Position numbers and translations under genes: made by a program. Below are positions 1 through 10,301 of a DNA stretch of 64,000 nucleotides, piece after piece. The notes under the pieces were generated by a model. That model was not told where the DNA came from and searched no databases. It was given only the letters and a program-made list of their open reading frames with translations. This stretch comes from Aspidapion aeneum (Eukaryota; Arthropoda; Insecta; Coleoptera; Brentidae). The stretch spans positions 36,166,667-36,230,666 of the forward strand of contig OY755045.1 of NCBI GenBank assembly GCA_963576565.1. The letters are read 5' to 3'. Each line of letters opens with the position of its first letter. Position 1 is the first letter of the stretch.

Positions 1-1029
1 ATGCTTATGCGTTCTAAAAGTTAAAAAAAAGTGATAAAATAGTATATTATCTTCTTAGGGACCTAAGTGGCACTCTTATCCCGAGAAGAAAAAATTGTGT
101 GTAGCTATAGTTCGCCGAGTGCTCAAAAGATACTTTAGTCATTTTTGGGCCCCGTTTTTATTAAAATTATTTTGCAAGAAAAACAGACTTCCCATTTTTA
201 CGTTTTATCTTTGAACGTCACTTTTTATCCACGGGATAAAAAGTGATACTTTATCCCTAAAATTTGTGATAAAAAGCGTACTTTTGATCTCCAAAGTGCA
301 AAAAAACTATTTTTTTTTTAAATATTGGCCCACACAAACACCAGAATAATTTTTGGCATATATATTTCAAGACTAATGCAGTATTTTTATAATTTTATTG
401 ACTACCTCAAATTATTGTTTTTGTGCGTTCCCATTGACAAAAAACGGCCAATACGATATGCGATTCTAAAATATTTAATTTTCCATTTTGCTCACAGTAG
501 TACAAGGTGACTTAGTACCACAAATATTTTGAAATTTTTTTAAAAATTTATTATCACCTATAACCACTCGCCATCACCGAATAATAAGCCTCATATCTTC
601 TCCAGATTTAGTGCCATTTTTGTCACCTTGCTGCCGCCATTTTTGACGTTGATGAGAGCTGTCATAATTTTATATTTGTCCAAATGGCGGCAAGACTGGC
701 TTTAAGGGTATACCTCAACAGGAGATGATGTGAGGCCTCTCAACCGGGGTGATAACCAATGTGTTATAAATTATTAGGATTGAAATATATTATTTAAAAA
801 AATACAGCACCCCTAGTAGCAGCCAGTAGCAAAAAATATTTATGCTACCTTTTTGCTAATTCATTGGACTAATATTTAGGATATATGCCAGACCTTGCAA
901 ATCTATGCAATTTTTTATAACCTTAATAAAATTTAAAAAATATTTTTTTTTGTAAGCATAACAGTTTTAATTAAATTATTTTAAAAGCGAGACGTCAATT
1001 TGACAAAATTTTATTTAAACAAATAGCGT
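1..1029. other. AT-rich non-coding sequence, no gene seen
   Basis: No convincing coding sequence is visible; the short open frames are AT-rich and match no family I know. The only clear structure is a short hairpin near 221-249, in which TCACTTTTTATCC and GGATAAAAAGTGA are perfect inverted arms around a 3-nt loop. If the adenylate cyclase gene extends upstream, this may be intron. Confidence 0.5.
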
Positions 1030-1487
1030 AATAGTTATTTAAACAACAAGGTTTGAAAACGACTCTTTGCACACGATCGAGACAGTTTGGTACAAGTCGA
1101 GGGAGTGTGCAAAGAGGTTTTCAAACGAGTTTTTTACAATATTTTTTATACGACTGCTAATAAAGAAAGAAAAATTTTAATTTAACTTGTTTTTATTTCC
1201 GACATTTTTGCAACAAAACTTTAAAAATTCAACAATTTTTTGACGTATCTAATCAACAAAACATACGAACAGGGACGGTTGCTACGGAACTAAGCCAACT
1301 TATATTGATGGGTGACAACAACAAAAATCACAATGACGGGAGACCCGTATGCAGAAATGACATAGGCGTGCGCAAAAATGACATAAGCGTGTGCAAAACG
1401 TTTTGCACACAGCGTGCGCAGAATGCCATTTTCAGATCGTGTTCTCCGTGCGCAAAACCCCATTTTACAAGACAGTCGTATAAAAAT
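1030..1487 (+). repeat. family C foldback element, copy 1
   Basis: About 460 bp that recurs almost unchanged in opposite orientation at 59686-60171. One end is a hairpin: the segment near 1052-1074 (ending in CTCTTTGCACAC) pairs with the segment near 1106-1129 (starting GTGTGCAAAGAG). The other half contains repeated GCGCAC/GTGCGC words and a perfect 22-bp palindrome around 1390-1411 with AAAACGTTTT at its centre. Both copies share a short open frame that begins MGDNNKNHNDGRP and contains several cysteines. The frame is short and may be incidental. This is probably a non-autonomous DNA element; its superfamily is not recognised. Confidence 0.7.
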
Positions 1488-2309
1488 ATATATCACTGTA
1501 ATACTTCAAGAAATTTTTTTTTATATTTAAATGCAGAACCAGTAAAATTAATTTTCTGATAGGTATTTTATACGATTTTTTTGTACCTGTTTTAAAATAA
1601 CGACTTTAACTATTTATTTTGTTCACTTTCGCAAGTGTGACTAAAAAATAGGTTATGATTACAGATAAACTGGACATTTATCTATACTTTTGCAATATTA
1701 AAACTTTTAAAATGTAACCTCAGTTTTTCGAATATTGCCCACAGAAGTCCGCACTGTGTCCTTTTCACTCCTTATGAAAATTAAAATATAGACATATAAA
1801 ATAAACAATAAACATATATTAAATTGATGGGTAAATGAGGCATAAGTGCTTTTTGACACTGGTGAGTTCAACCAGGGATCCATTTTTACTATAAAACCAA
1901 CCGCTTGGTAAATCTAAAATTATTTAGTTATGTAACCATAAATTTTTTAATACTTAACCGATTTTCATGAAATAAAATTTAATTTTGGTGTTATGTACAG
2001 TCGGTTCAGAAAAAAATGAATACGGCAAGTACTACTGCTCCTTGAAAATTTTGCGTTGTGTATAGCAATTCTGTTAAGTGTGTTCCAATCCCAACTTTAT
2101 TTAGCAACTTATCAAAAGTAAAAATAAATTTATTAGTTTTTATAATAACTCCTAATACTACAAGAGTCGTATTCATTTGTTTCCGCACCAGGGGTACCAA
2201 TTATTTCAGAAATGGTTAACAAAAGAATAAAAAATGGTATTCAGCTTGTTAGCCCCTAAATTTAATTTAGTCTATAAACCTAAAACATTGAATTAAGTAT
2301 ACAACTTCA
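1488..2309. other. unassigned sequence with a possible small MITE
   Basis: No gene seen. A weak inverted pair, CAGAAAAAAATGAATACG near 2006 and CGTATTCATTTGTTTCCG near 2168, could mark the ends of a ~200-bp MITE between about 1997 and 2196. The match is imperfect and no target duplication is evident. Confidence 0.3.
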
Positions 2310-3300
2310 GCAATGAGCATGAACGAAGCATAAAATCGCAAATTGAATTGCGATTAAGTGGATAATTTGCCATTAATTAGTCATGAATTCGTTGTGGAAT
2401 AATTAATTTTGTCGCTCTTATTTTTGACCGTTTTTTTGTGTGCTTCGCTAAATTCATATAAAGTTAGAGAGGCACCCTAGTCAAAAATGGTTTTAGACAT
2501 AACCTATCGAAATCGAATATGGTGGATAATTTGCCGCTAATTAGTCGTTAATTAGTTGTGGAAAAATTATTTTTATCGCTCTTATTTTTGACCGTTTTTT
2601 GGGTGCCTCTTTCACTTCATATGAAGTTAGCGAAGCACCCAAAAAAACGGTCAAAAATAAGAGCGACAAAATTAATTTTTCCACAACTAATTCACGACTA
2701 ATTAACGGCAAATTATCAACCGTATTCGATTTTGATAGGTTATGTCTAAAGCCATTTTTGACAAGGGTGCCTCTGTAACTTCATATGAATTTAGCGAAGC
2801 ACCCAAAAAACGGTCAAAAAATAAAAGCGACAAAATTAATTTTTTCACAGCTAATTAACGACTAATTAGCGGCAAATTATCCACCATATTCGATTTCGAT
2901 AGGTTATGTCTAAAACCATTTTTGACTAGGGTGCCTCTCTAACTTTATATGAATTTAGCGAAGCACCCAAAAAAACGGTCAAAAATAAGAGCGACAAAAT
3001 TAATTTTTCCACAACGAATTCATGACTAATTAACGGCAAATTATCCACTTAATCGCGATTCAATTTGCAAATATTAGCGGCAAATTATCCACCATATTCA
3101 ATTTCGATAGGTTATGACTAAAGCCATTTTTACGAGGGTGCTTCGCTAACCTCATATGAAGTTAGCGAAACACCCAAAAAAACGGTCAAAAACAAGAGCG
3201 ACAAAATAAATTTTTCCAAAACTAATTCACGACTAATTAACGGCAAATTATCGACCTAGTCGCAATTCGATTTGCGATGGGTGCTTCGCTAACTTCATGC
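2310..3300. repeat. ~165-bp satellite arranged as inverted and tandem copies
   Basis: A unit containing the words GACCGTTTTTT, TTTTGTCGCTCTTATTTTT, GGATAATTTGCC and CATAACCTATCGAAATCGAAT occurs twice in one orientation (about 2330-2615). It then occurs about four times in the opposite orientation (about 2630-3300), with the switch near the palindromic TTCATATGAA around 2620. Copies are roughly 162-165 bp apart, and the last spacing is longer (about 207 bp). TGCTTCGCTAA / TTAGCGAAGCA borders recur at unit junctions. It is non-coding. Confidence 0.8.
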
Positions 3301-3564
3301 TCATACTTTAGCATCGATCATATTTTTTAAAGCCGAACTGAACCGAACCAAAACCCCAACGTTTTTTAGGTGGCAATGGATCAGGTACGAAATTCTCATT
3401 TCAGAGGCAGTAATAGTATTTATCCTAGTCCCGTGTACGTGGACTTACTTTATTTATCTCCGATTTTTCTCGAATTTTACCGAAGTCGAACCAAGGAATC
3501 GACTGCTTCGTTTTTTGTACAGAACTTCCAAGTTTGTGACAAAAAATTTCCTGGCTAGACTTAG

Positions 3565-3616
3565 TATTTATACCGTCGTTTTTGGACTGTTTATGTTTTG
3601 TGTTGTTACCGAGTTG
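3565..3616 (+). CDS. adenylate cyclase exon, membrane helix
   Basis: This is the first exon in the window that I can assign. After TTAG, the frame reads IYTVVFGLFMFCVVTEL, a hydrophobic helix, then stops at the strong donor GTGAGT at 3617. It starts with the last base of a split codon and ends in phase 0, which fits the next exon. Assignment rests on the splice signals, hydrophobicity and phase continuity, since the stretch is too short for a family call on its own. Upstream exons were not found. Confidence 0.55.
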
Positions 3617-3829
3617 GTGAGTATTATTCATTTAGGTTGCCTTGTATTTGTGCCTTGTGCCTGATATTATAAGCCCGTATATTTTCCAAAGAAAAGCCTG
3701 ATAAGTAAACCTGCTAATTTTGCAAAAAATCATTTATATTTTCCCAGAGGGCCAATTCAAGTTGATTTGATTTACGTTTTTAAAATCCTATTAATAATTA
3801 CTAGTATTTATGGCTGGTTTTGTTTTTAG

Positions 3830-3880
3830 TTTGAATGTGAAAGCGATGATTTTGAAAAGGATACGTGTACTTTGCCTTGG
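3830..3880 (+). CDS. adenylate cyclase exon, acidic cysteine-bearing loop
   Basis: A 51-bp phase 0/0 exon sits between TTTTTAG and GTAAGT. It reads FECESDDFEKDTCTLPW, which is acidic with two cysteines, as expected for an extracellular loop between membrane helices. It keeps the frame between the helix exon before it and the two-helix exon at 8841. The call depends on context and splice sites. Confidence 0.5.
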
Positions 3881-5100
3881 GTAAGTTAAATAATTTTAGA
3901 ACTGCAAATAAAATTGAAACTTAGTAGACATCTACAAACTACTTGCTTCAATGGCTCGCATTTATTAACTTCTGCTTCACTATTTCTTAAACAATATTAA
4001 ATACACAATTATGCGCACAAATGCTGGTTTTTTTAATGGGTAGTTGCAAAGAGAGGGGGGACAAACTTATAGTTTTGCTTACAAAGCTAAAGTTATCTAT
4101 TCTTGATAGTTTATTTTTAGTTAGTACCAATTAATAATGACTTTTGGAGTCCGATCGTGAGTATTCAAAATTTTCGGATCAAACCATTGAGTTGTATAAG
4201 GCCCTGAAAGGGCCTTAGAGACCGAAAAACTAGGCATTTTTTGTTGACTCTATCTAATTTGGTTTCTATGTGCAGGTAATTGTTATACAATAAAAAAATA
4301 AAATATAAATTATTCTGTTGTTTAATGGAAAGAGATGAACTGTCCTTGCATGCTAATAAAACCCTAGATAATATATGGTACTTTTATCTCTTTCACACTG
4401 ACAGCATAACTGCGAAAGAAAAGCAACTGGCTAATTTTAATCCACCTGCCGTATTTTGAGTTGTCAACCTGATTGTCGTTTTATACAGGGAAAACTGGTG
4501 CTCTATAATCGGCAGTGTTGTTTAACTATGGAATTGAATTTTTTTGAGTTTTATGCGCGAATTTGGAAAAAAAGACATCTATAAAACGTTTAAAAACAAG
4601 TTTAGAAGTAACCATTTGAGTTCAACCATGGTGCAAAATTGTTTTTTGTACAAAAGAAGAAAAAAATCGATGAGAAAACAACATTTCATGGGTAAGTCGT
4701 CTTGACGGGTAGTTTTTGGTAAAAAACGAGAAAGTTCAGTAGCGTCACGATAGATGGTTTTTTCTGCGACCGTGCAATTTTACCCTCACACATTTTAATT
4801 CATAAAGGGTCACTTCTCCGCACTTATAAGATTATTTTTTAATAATAATTTGTCCAGTAATGTGGTGCGGTCTAGGACAACTGGGCGCCGCCAACTCGGC
4901 GCCACCAACTGGGCGGCGAGTTAACTGGGCGCCGGACTAAAATATTTTTTATTTTTGATAAAATGCAAAAACAACTTTAAAAAATCCTTGAAATTTGGTT
5001 TTGTTAATTAGAGTTAAATCCATTAAGTCGAATGTTGAAATATTGGTAGGTTTAGGGTTCTGGTAAACTGATAACATAAAATTTAGGTTTTTGATTACAA
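3881..5100. other. intron with GC-rich tandem motif
   Basis: Intron of the adenylate cyclase gene with no coding sequence recognised. At about 4878-4938 there is a short GC-rich tandem motif of the type AACTGGGCGCC, about four copies of 15-16 bp, in otherwise AT-rich DNA. Confidence 0.5.
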
Positions 5101-5975
5101 GAATGGCGGATCCAAAATGGCGGATTTCTTTATTTTAAAACCGATTTGTCTCAAACTTGAAAGTTTGAATTGCTTGGGATCACTTAATACAGTTTTGCCC
5201 TCAAACTTAAAAAAATTAAAATGGCGGATCCAAAATGGCGGACTTTCTTATTTATGCATCGATATGTATCGAATATGGAACTTGGCGGTGTTTCAAGTCG
5301 CTGATTATGATTTTTGACTCAAACTCATAAAAATTTCGAAAAGGCGGATCCAAAATGGTGGATTTGTTTATTGTTGAACGAATTTTTCTCAAACCTGAAA
5401 GTTTGCAGTGCTTGAGATCACTTAATACAGTTTTATACTCAAACTTAAAAAAATTAAAATACCGGATCCAAAATGGCGGACTTTCTTATTTATGCATCGA
5501 TATGTATCAAATATGGAACTTTGCGGTGTTTCAAGTCGCTGATTACGATTTTTGACTCAAACTCATAAAAATCTCAAAATGACGGATCCAAAATGGCGGA
5601 TTTCTTTATTTTTAAACCGATTTGTCTCAAACTTGAAAGTGTGAAGTGCTTGGGATCAGTTAATACAGTTTTATCCTAAAACTTAAAAAAATTCTGGCGG
5701 CTACAAAATGGCGAATTTTCTTATTTATGCATCGATATTTATCAAATATAGAACTTGGCGGTGTTATAAGTCGCTGATTACGATTTTTCAATCAAACTCA
5801 TGAAAAACTCAAAATGGCGGATCCAAAATAGGGGATTTCTTTATTTTTAAACCGATGTGCTCAAACTTAAAGTTTTGTAGTGCTTGAGATTACTTAATAC
5901 AGTTTTATCCTAAAACTTAAAAAAATTAAAATGGCGGATCCAAAATGGCGGATTTTCTTATTTATGCACCGACAT
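5101..5975 (+). repeat. tandem array of a ~238-bp unit, four copies
   Basis: The unit begins GGCGGATCCAAAATGGCGGA and recurs at about 5103, 5341, 5578 and 5815, so the period is about 237-238 bp. Each unit contains a second half-copy that starts with the same word, about 118 bp further on. Shared words include CTTAATACAGTTTTA and TTATTTATGCATCGATATG. Short open frames inside are by-products: the period is not a multiple of three in every copy and each frame ends separately. A diverged inverted relative lies at 55690-55860. Confidence 0.85.
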
Positions 5976-6479
5976 GACACATGAGACAGATAGATTTAAA
6001 GTTAAGTAAGTATTCATGAATTATTTATTTTGCAAACATAGAAAATTCTTGATAAAAAAAGTATACTGACCTTATTTATCCAAGACAAGCCAATAGAAAT
6101 ATTTTTGCGATGTTGCGCGAGTCCGGAGTTACCAAACCGAAATTCTATTTTTATTCCTTTCTTGCTCATTAAATTCTTACTTATATGTGGTCAATTGCGA
6201 TAAAAGCTTGATATAATGGCAATTTAGGCCCATGCCGTGTTTACCCGTTGGGTATAGAAGTCAATGTATTAAACCATTTTAGGGTAAATTTTAAAGGCCG
6301 GAATTCATTCCGGTTTAAGTACTGACAATGACACTGATCGTAGTAGAGTGTTTGACAGTAGTAAAAAATAAATATATATTGATTTTTAGATATCTCTTTA
6401 GGTCTTGGCAATGCTAAAAACAAACTTTTTTGTTAAATTTTTTCTCAAATTCATAGTTCTTTCAATTAAATAAATTCAT

Positions 6480-7500
6480 TGAATTAAAACAATTAGCCAC
6501 GTGATTCAAGATAGGCGGTCTACCAATCAGCTGCGAGTGACGTCACAAAACAGTAAACGCCTCGAACGAACCTATTTTCTGTGTTTAAAGTGCGAATTGT
6601 CGTCCTAAATGAGATTTTATTTTGTGTTTTGCTTATAAAAAACATTTTCAATGGAAAACGAATTCTCCAAAGCCGATAGCTCCAACTTGCCAATGCTGAA
6701 CTCCTTTATGGTGGCAGGCTTCTTTGCCAACAAGAGTGCTTCTTTTCTGTGGAATTCAGAAACGTTAAAATGTATAACAAAAATAAAAATCATGTAATAA
6801 ACCGAGAGAGGGACAGGTAGGCAAAAAGTATACAACGACCAGCAATACTTGAAGTACTGCATAGGTTACACTGCATAGTCCTGCCTAGGTACTGCCTAGT
6901 CCTACCTATGCACTGCTCAGTCCTACATTTAGCCTGCATGTGCACTGGCTAATCCTGCATTTAGAGGTACTCCCGAGTCCTGCCTAATAACTGCCCAGCA
7001 CCGCCTAAAAATTTGTACACATTTCTGCCTATTATAGTTGTTCACCCCTTGTATTAAACATAACCTCAAAAATTTCATCGTCATTTACGAAATAGTTATA
7101 TATATATATATTATAGACAACGTGAGAAAAATTAATAGAAACAATTTAGTTATAATCACATCAAAGTGATCTTCACAAATGTAAAGTGAAGATGTATTAG
7201 ATAAGGCCCTTGGGTCTTTTCGAACAAGTTCCAGCCACTTTTTCCGTTATTTTACTGCTGTAGGCACATGAATAAATAGTTTTTTAGGTATTTTTATGCT
7301 AGTATTCGAACACTCAGGCACTACATACCACTTATAGGACATTTTTTACATAAAAACAGTAAAAACACAGACCAAAAACAAATAAACACTTGAGTGCCGT
7401 GTATCTGTCCGAGAGTTTACTGCGCTGTGACGTCATTGCAGCGCCATGCTAGAAATGAGCGTTTTAGCGGCAAATTCAAATCGGAAATTAGAAAACTTCA
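6480..7500. mobile_element. possible TIR element with CRE-like ends
   Basis: An inverted pair flanks about 0.9 kb: CTGCGAGTGACGTCAC near 6530, followed by AACAGTAAACGC, and the reverse-complement-like GAGTTTACTGCGCTGTGACGTCA near 7411-7433. The match is imperfect and ends are not defined by a target duplication. Inside, 6847-7015 is a degenerate tandem of a roughly 20-bp word like TACTGCCTAGTCCTGCC. No transposase frame is seen. Confidence 0.4.
6847..7015. repeat. degenerate short tandem repeat (CTGCCTAGTCCTG-like)
   Basis: Words such as ACTGCATAGTCCTGCC, TACTGCCTAGTCCTACC and CACTGCTCAGTCCTAC follow one another about every 20 bp, with rising divergence to the right. It is non-coding and lies inside the large intron between the exons at 3830 and 8841. 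Confidence 0.7.
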
Positions 7501-8840
7501 TTTTAAATGTGTTCCATGATAAAATATACTATTTTAACAATTTTGCATAGCAAATTAGGGATCTAAACTTTTTTCTAAAATTTGTCAAATACCCTATTAG
7601 CTTTAAGGGATTACACCCGTTGTGTTGGTGTAAAATATATTTTTCCTTATAACTGTCGTATTATATTACCTAATTTAATGGAATAAACTACACTTTGCAT
7701 AGAATTATTTTGGCTTTGGGTCAAAATATTTTTTTGTCCGCCGTCCTAAAATCTATGATGGCAGACAGAATCGAACTTGACCCTTTAAAAAGACCCCTTT
7801 ATTCTTATGTTCTGGAAATTTGTTATGTTTTTGTTTAAACCTGTGACCAAGCTTTATCTTCACTGTATACAATTAGATATACATTATTTAAATCAGTTAA
7901 TCGGTTCTTGAAATATTTTTTATTTTGAACATTGTTTTACAGATTAAACGATTGCCTTGCTATTCCTGTCTGCATTATTTTCCCTATAAATTAATTAATT
8001 CAACGAAATAAAAAGCATCATGGTAAACTCAATTCCTCTAAATATTACCATTAAAATTTGCCGTTTTTTGTAAGTCCAATATAGCGGACAATCTCAAATT
8101 TAGCTTTCCATAAATGATCGCTATTTTTTTGTTGTGAATTTTTTTTTTCGATTTTTGTAAATGGCCATAAAAATCACTTTAGTGGTTGGCTATTATTAAA
8201 ATTATAATCTACCGATTCTTTGCATTTTATTACTTATCTGGCTTTCACCTTGATGCTTTTTAGTTCATCAAAATCAGTTCAATAATACATATCAATTTTA
8301 TCAGGAAATAAATGCAGACAGAATTATCAAGGCAGGTTTGGTTTAATCATTTTTTCAACCATGTTTTATAGACATCGAGTAGTATGTAAAACAGTGGTTA
8401 AACAAACATTATAATTTTAGAAATGACAAAACAGATTTAAATAATTTACACTTTATTGTGCGTAGTATAGATATATCTTTTTCGTTAACTAAAAAAATGT
8501 TAAACGTTTCTCATAACATGAAAATAAACAAGCCTTTTTTATGGTCCAAGTTTAATTCTGTCACCACCTTGAATTTTAAAATAATGGCAATTTTTACCCG
8601 TTAACTTTAGAGAGCAAGTAATATTCGACATGATGCTTTTTATTTAATTTAAATCGGTTTAGTAATCATGATTTTATGCGGATATGAATGGAGGCAGAAT
8701 AAGCAAGGCAATTATATAATAATAAATACTGAACCGATTTCAATTACTCGTAACTTTTAAAAAGTTGGTTACAAGCTTTTTCCGCTGAGCTCTGCAATTA
8801 TATTTTTGTATAGTTAAATAAAGAATATAATTTTTTTTAG
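7501..8840. other. intron sequence, nothing recognised
   Basis: AT-rich intron of the adenylate cyclase gene. No open frame, repeat or element end could be assigned. It ends in the acceptor TTTTTTTTAG at 8840. Confidence 0.5.
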
Positions 8841-8984
8841 CACATGACGAACACCTGCGCTCTAGCTCTATTAATGACCTTCTTGTTCCTAAAGATTTGC
8901 ATCTGGATAAAACTTCTCTACGCTCTAATTATAACAATTGTGTATTGTTACTGCGTATTGAATTTTCTGACGTCGAATTACGAG
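8841..8984 (+). CDS. adenylate cyclase exon, two membrane helices
   Basis: A 144-bp phase 0/0 exon between TTTTTTTTAG and GTGAGT. The 48 residues run from HMTNTCALALLMTFLFLK through IWIKLLYALIITIVYCYCV to FLTSNYE. They give two hydrophobic helices separated by a short basic turn, the usual pattern of the last helices of the second membrane block in animal adenylyl cyclases. A second frame is also open but would encode a hydrophilic peptide and does not join the neighbours. Confidence 0.8.
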
Positions 8985-9329
8985 GTGAGTAAAATGTCGT
9001 TTTTTATATTTAAGAATCCGCCAGTAGCGCACTTCAAAAAATGCATGGCAGGAAATATTTTAACACCCCGTTGATCCATAATGGAGCATTTGCTGACCTA
9101 TTGTGCTTTATCGTTTTTACAAGTTACATTTTTATTATATTCGCTAAGAGGAAGAGACGTTTTTTTACAATAGAATTAAACATTTTATTTTTTGTCCATA
9201 ACATAATAAGACAGGTGGAAAAATAGTCTTGTGTCTTTAAACTTGTTCGTTATTTTTTATTTTTCTTAAAAACTTAATCTGTTTACTAGCCAGCAGCCTT
9301 TGTTTTTTTTATTTCCTGAAGTAACCAGA

Positions 9330-9765
9330 TCTCTAAAACAAAAAAGCTACACTACAATAATCAGGCCGGTAGTAAGTAGTGACATATGGGTACGAATCAT
9401 GGACGCAGTACAAAGGCGAATGAAGAACAACTTAAAATATTTAAAAGAAAAATTCTTCGTTAGATCTTTCGACCAGTGCAAACAGAAGATGCTCATTAGC
9501 GCCGATGAATTCTGATTGAGACCGGCTAATAGATGGCGCTAACATCGTGATATTTATGAAAGGTAGAAGATTAGCTAGGTAGGGACATATACAGAGAACG
9601 GACGAAGCATGAACAATGAAAAATAATGATAATGAACTGAACACCGGCAGGAACGGAGGCCACGAAAAAGGTGGATAGACAATGTCGAAGAGAAGGGCTC
9701 TGGTTAATCAGGCCGAAACCCACTAGATGTTATAATACCATTTAAAGAAGAAGAAGAAATAGCTA
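9330..9765 (+). pseudogene. RTE-type reverse transcriptase C-terminal relic
   Basis: Decayed copy of the C-terminal part of an RTE-clade non-LTR retrotransposon ORF. Fragments in shifting frames read SYTTIIRPVV, YGYESWTQYKGE, IFKRKILR, GHIQRTDEA and RPRKRWIDNVEE, in the order expected for that family. Frameshifts and stops break it up. The relic ends in a GAAGAAGAAGAA tail, as RTE 3' ends often do. It lies in the adenylate cyclase intron just before the exon at 9800. Confidence 0.75.
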
Positions 9766-9799
9766 AAAGCCTGTAAACAGATTTGTTTTTTAATTTTAG

Positions 9800-9912
9800 A
9801 CAAGCGAAACTTACAACCCACACCTCTCACCACAAATCAGTTCTATTTTAAGTATTGTCTTTTTGACTTTGACGCTGCATTTACTGGATAGACAGACGGA
9901 CTACATGAATAG
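9800..9912 (+). CDS. adenylate cyclase exon, last helix and linker
   Basis: This exon runs from TTTTAG to GTGAGT, starts in phase 0 and ends with two bases of a split arginine codon. It encodes TSETYNPHLSPQ, then the hydrophobic ISSILSIVFLTLTLHLL, then DRQTDYMN. The HLLDRQ-x-[DE]-Y motif at the end of the last transmembrane helix is characteristic of membrane adenylyl cyclases just before C2. It identifies the gene together with the C2 exons. Confidence 0.88.
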
Positions 9913-10248
9913 GTGAGTATTTTACAGAGTGTTTGAACAAGAACTTAACAGAAGCTTTTTCAGATATTTCTTGATTGAATTTCTAGCCTGTGTATGTGCA
10001 GGTTTTTAGCTATCTGAAGTTTTAAATCGAGTAAAAGCCAACATTTTACGATAAAATTTAAAAACAATTCGGAAATGTTTATTTGATATAATAATTTTTT
10101 ATTTCCCACACAAACTTAAATGTTTATTACAGGAAAACTATTTAACTCAAAAGAATATATTAAAATAGATGTAAGAATTATATAAATACGTACATTAAAC
10201 AGCTAAAAAATCATATAGTATAAATACATATTATAGCCAATGTTATTA

Positions 10249-10253
<5 letters not shown>

Positions 10254-10293
<40 letters not shown>
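10254..10293. repeat. (AT)n microsatellite, tail of the RTE element
   Basis: About 40 bp of pure AT alternation directly beyond the stop codon side of the minus-strand RTE element. Simple-sequence 3' tails are usual for RTE elements, so this probably marks the 3' end of that insertion. Confidence 0.8.
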
Positions 10294-10296
<3 letters not shown>

Positions 10297-10301
10297 CGGT
10301 T

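Noticed and set aside
3370..3558. Adenylate cyclase exon upstream of 3565 in the open frame at 3370-3558
   Set aside because: The peptide shows no cyclase or membrane pattern, and its frame stops before the splice site; no join in phase was found.
5117..5555. Two nearly identical 66-residue proteins
   Set aside because: They are the same phase of a non-coding 238-bp tandem unit; each stops at the same place and the period does not keep a common frame.
8844..9226. Open frames running past the exon at 8841 (to 9074 and 9226) as independent small proteins
   Set aside because: The first is the adenylate cyclase exon read past its GTGAGT donor; the second is AT-rich intron with no family features.
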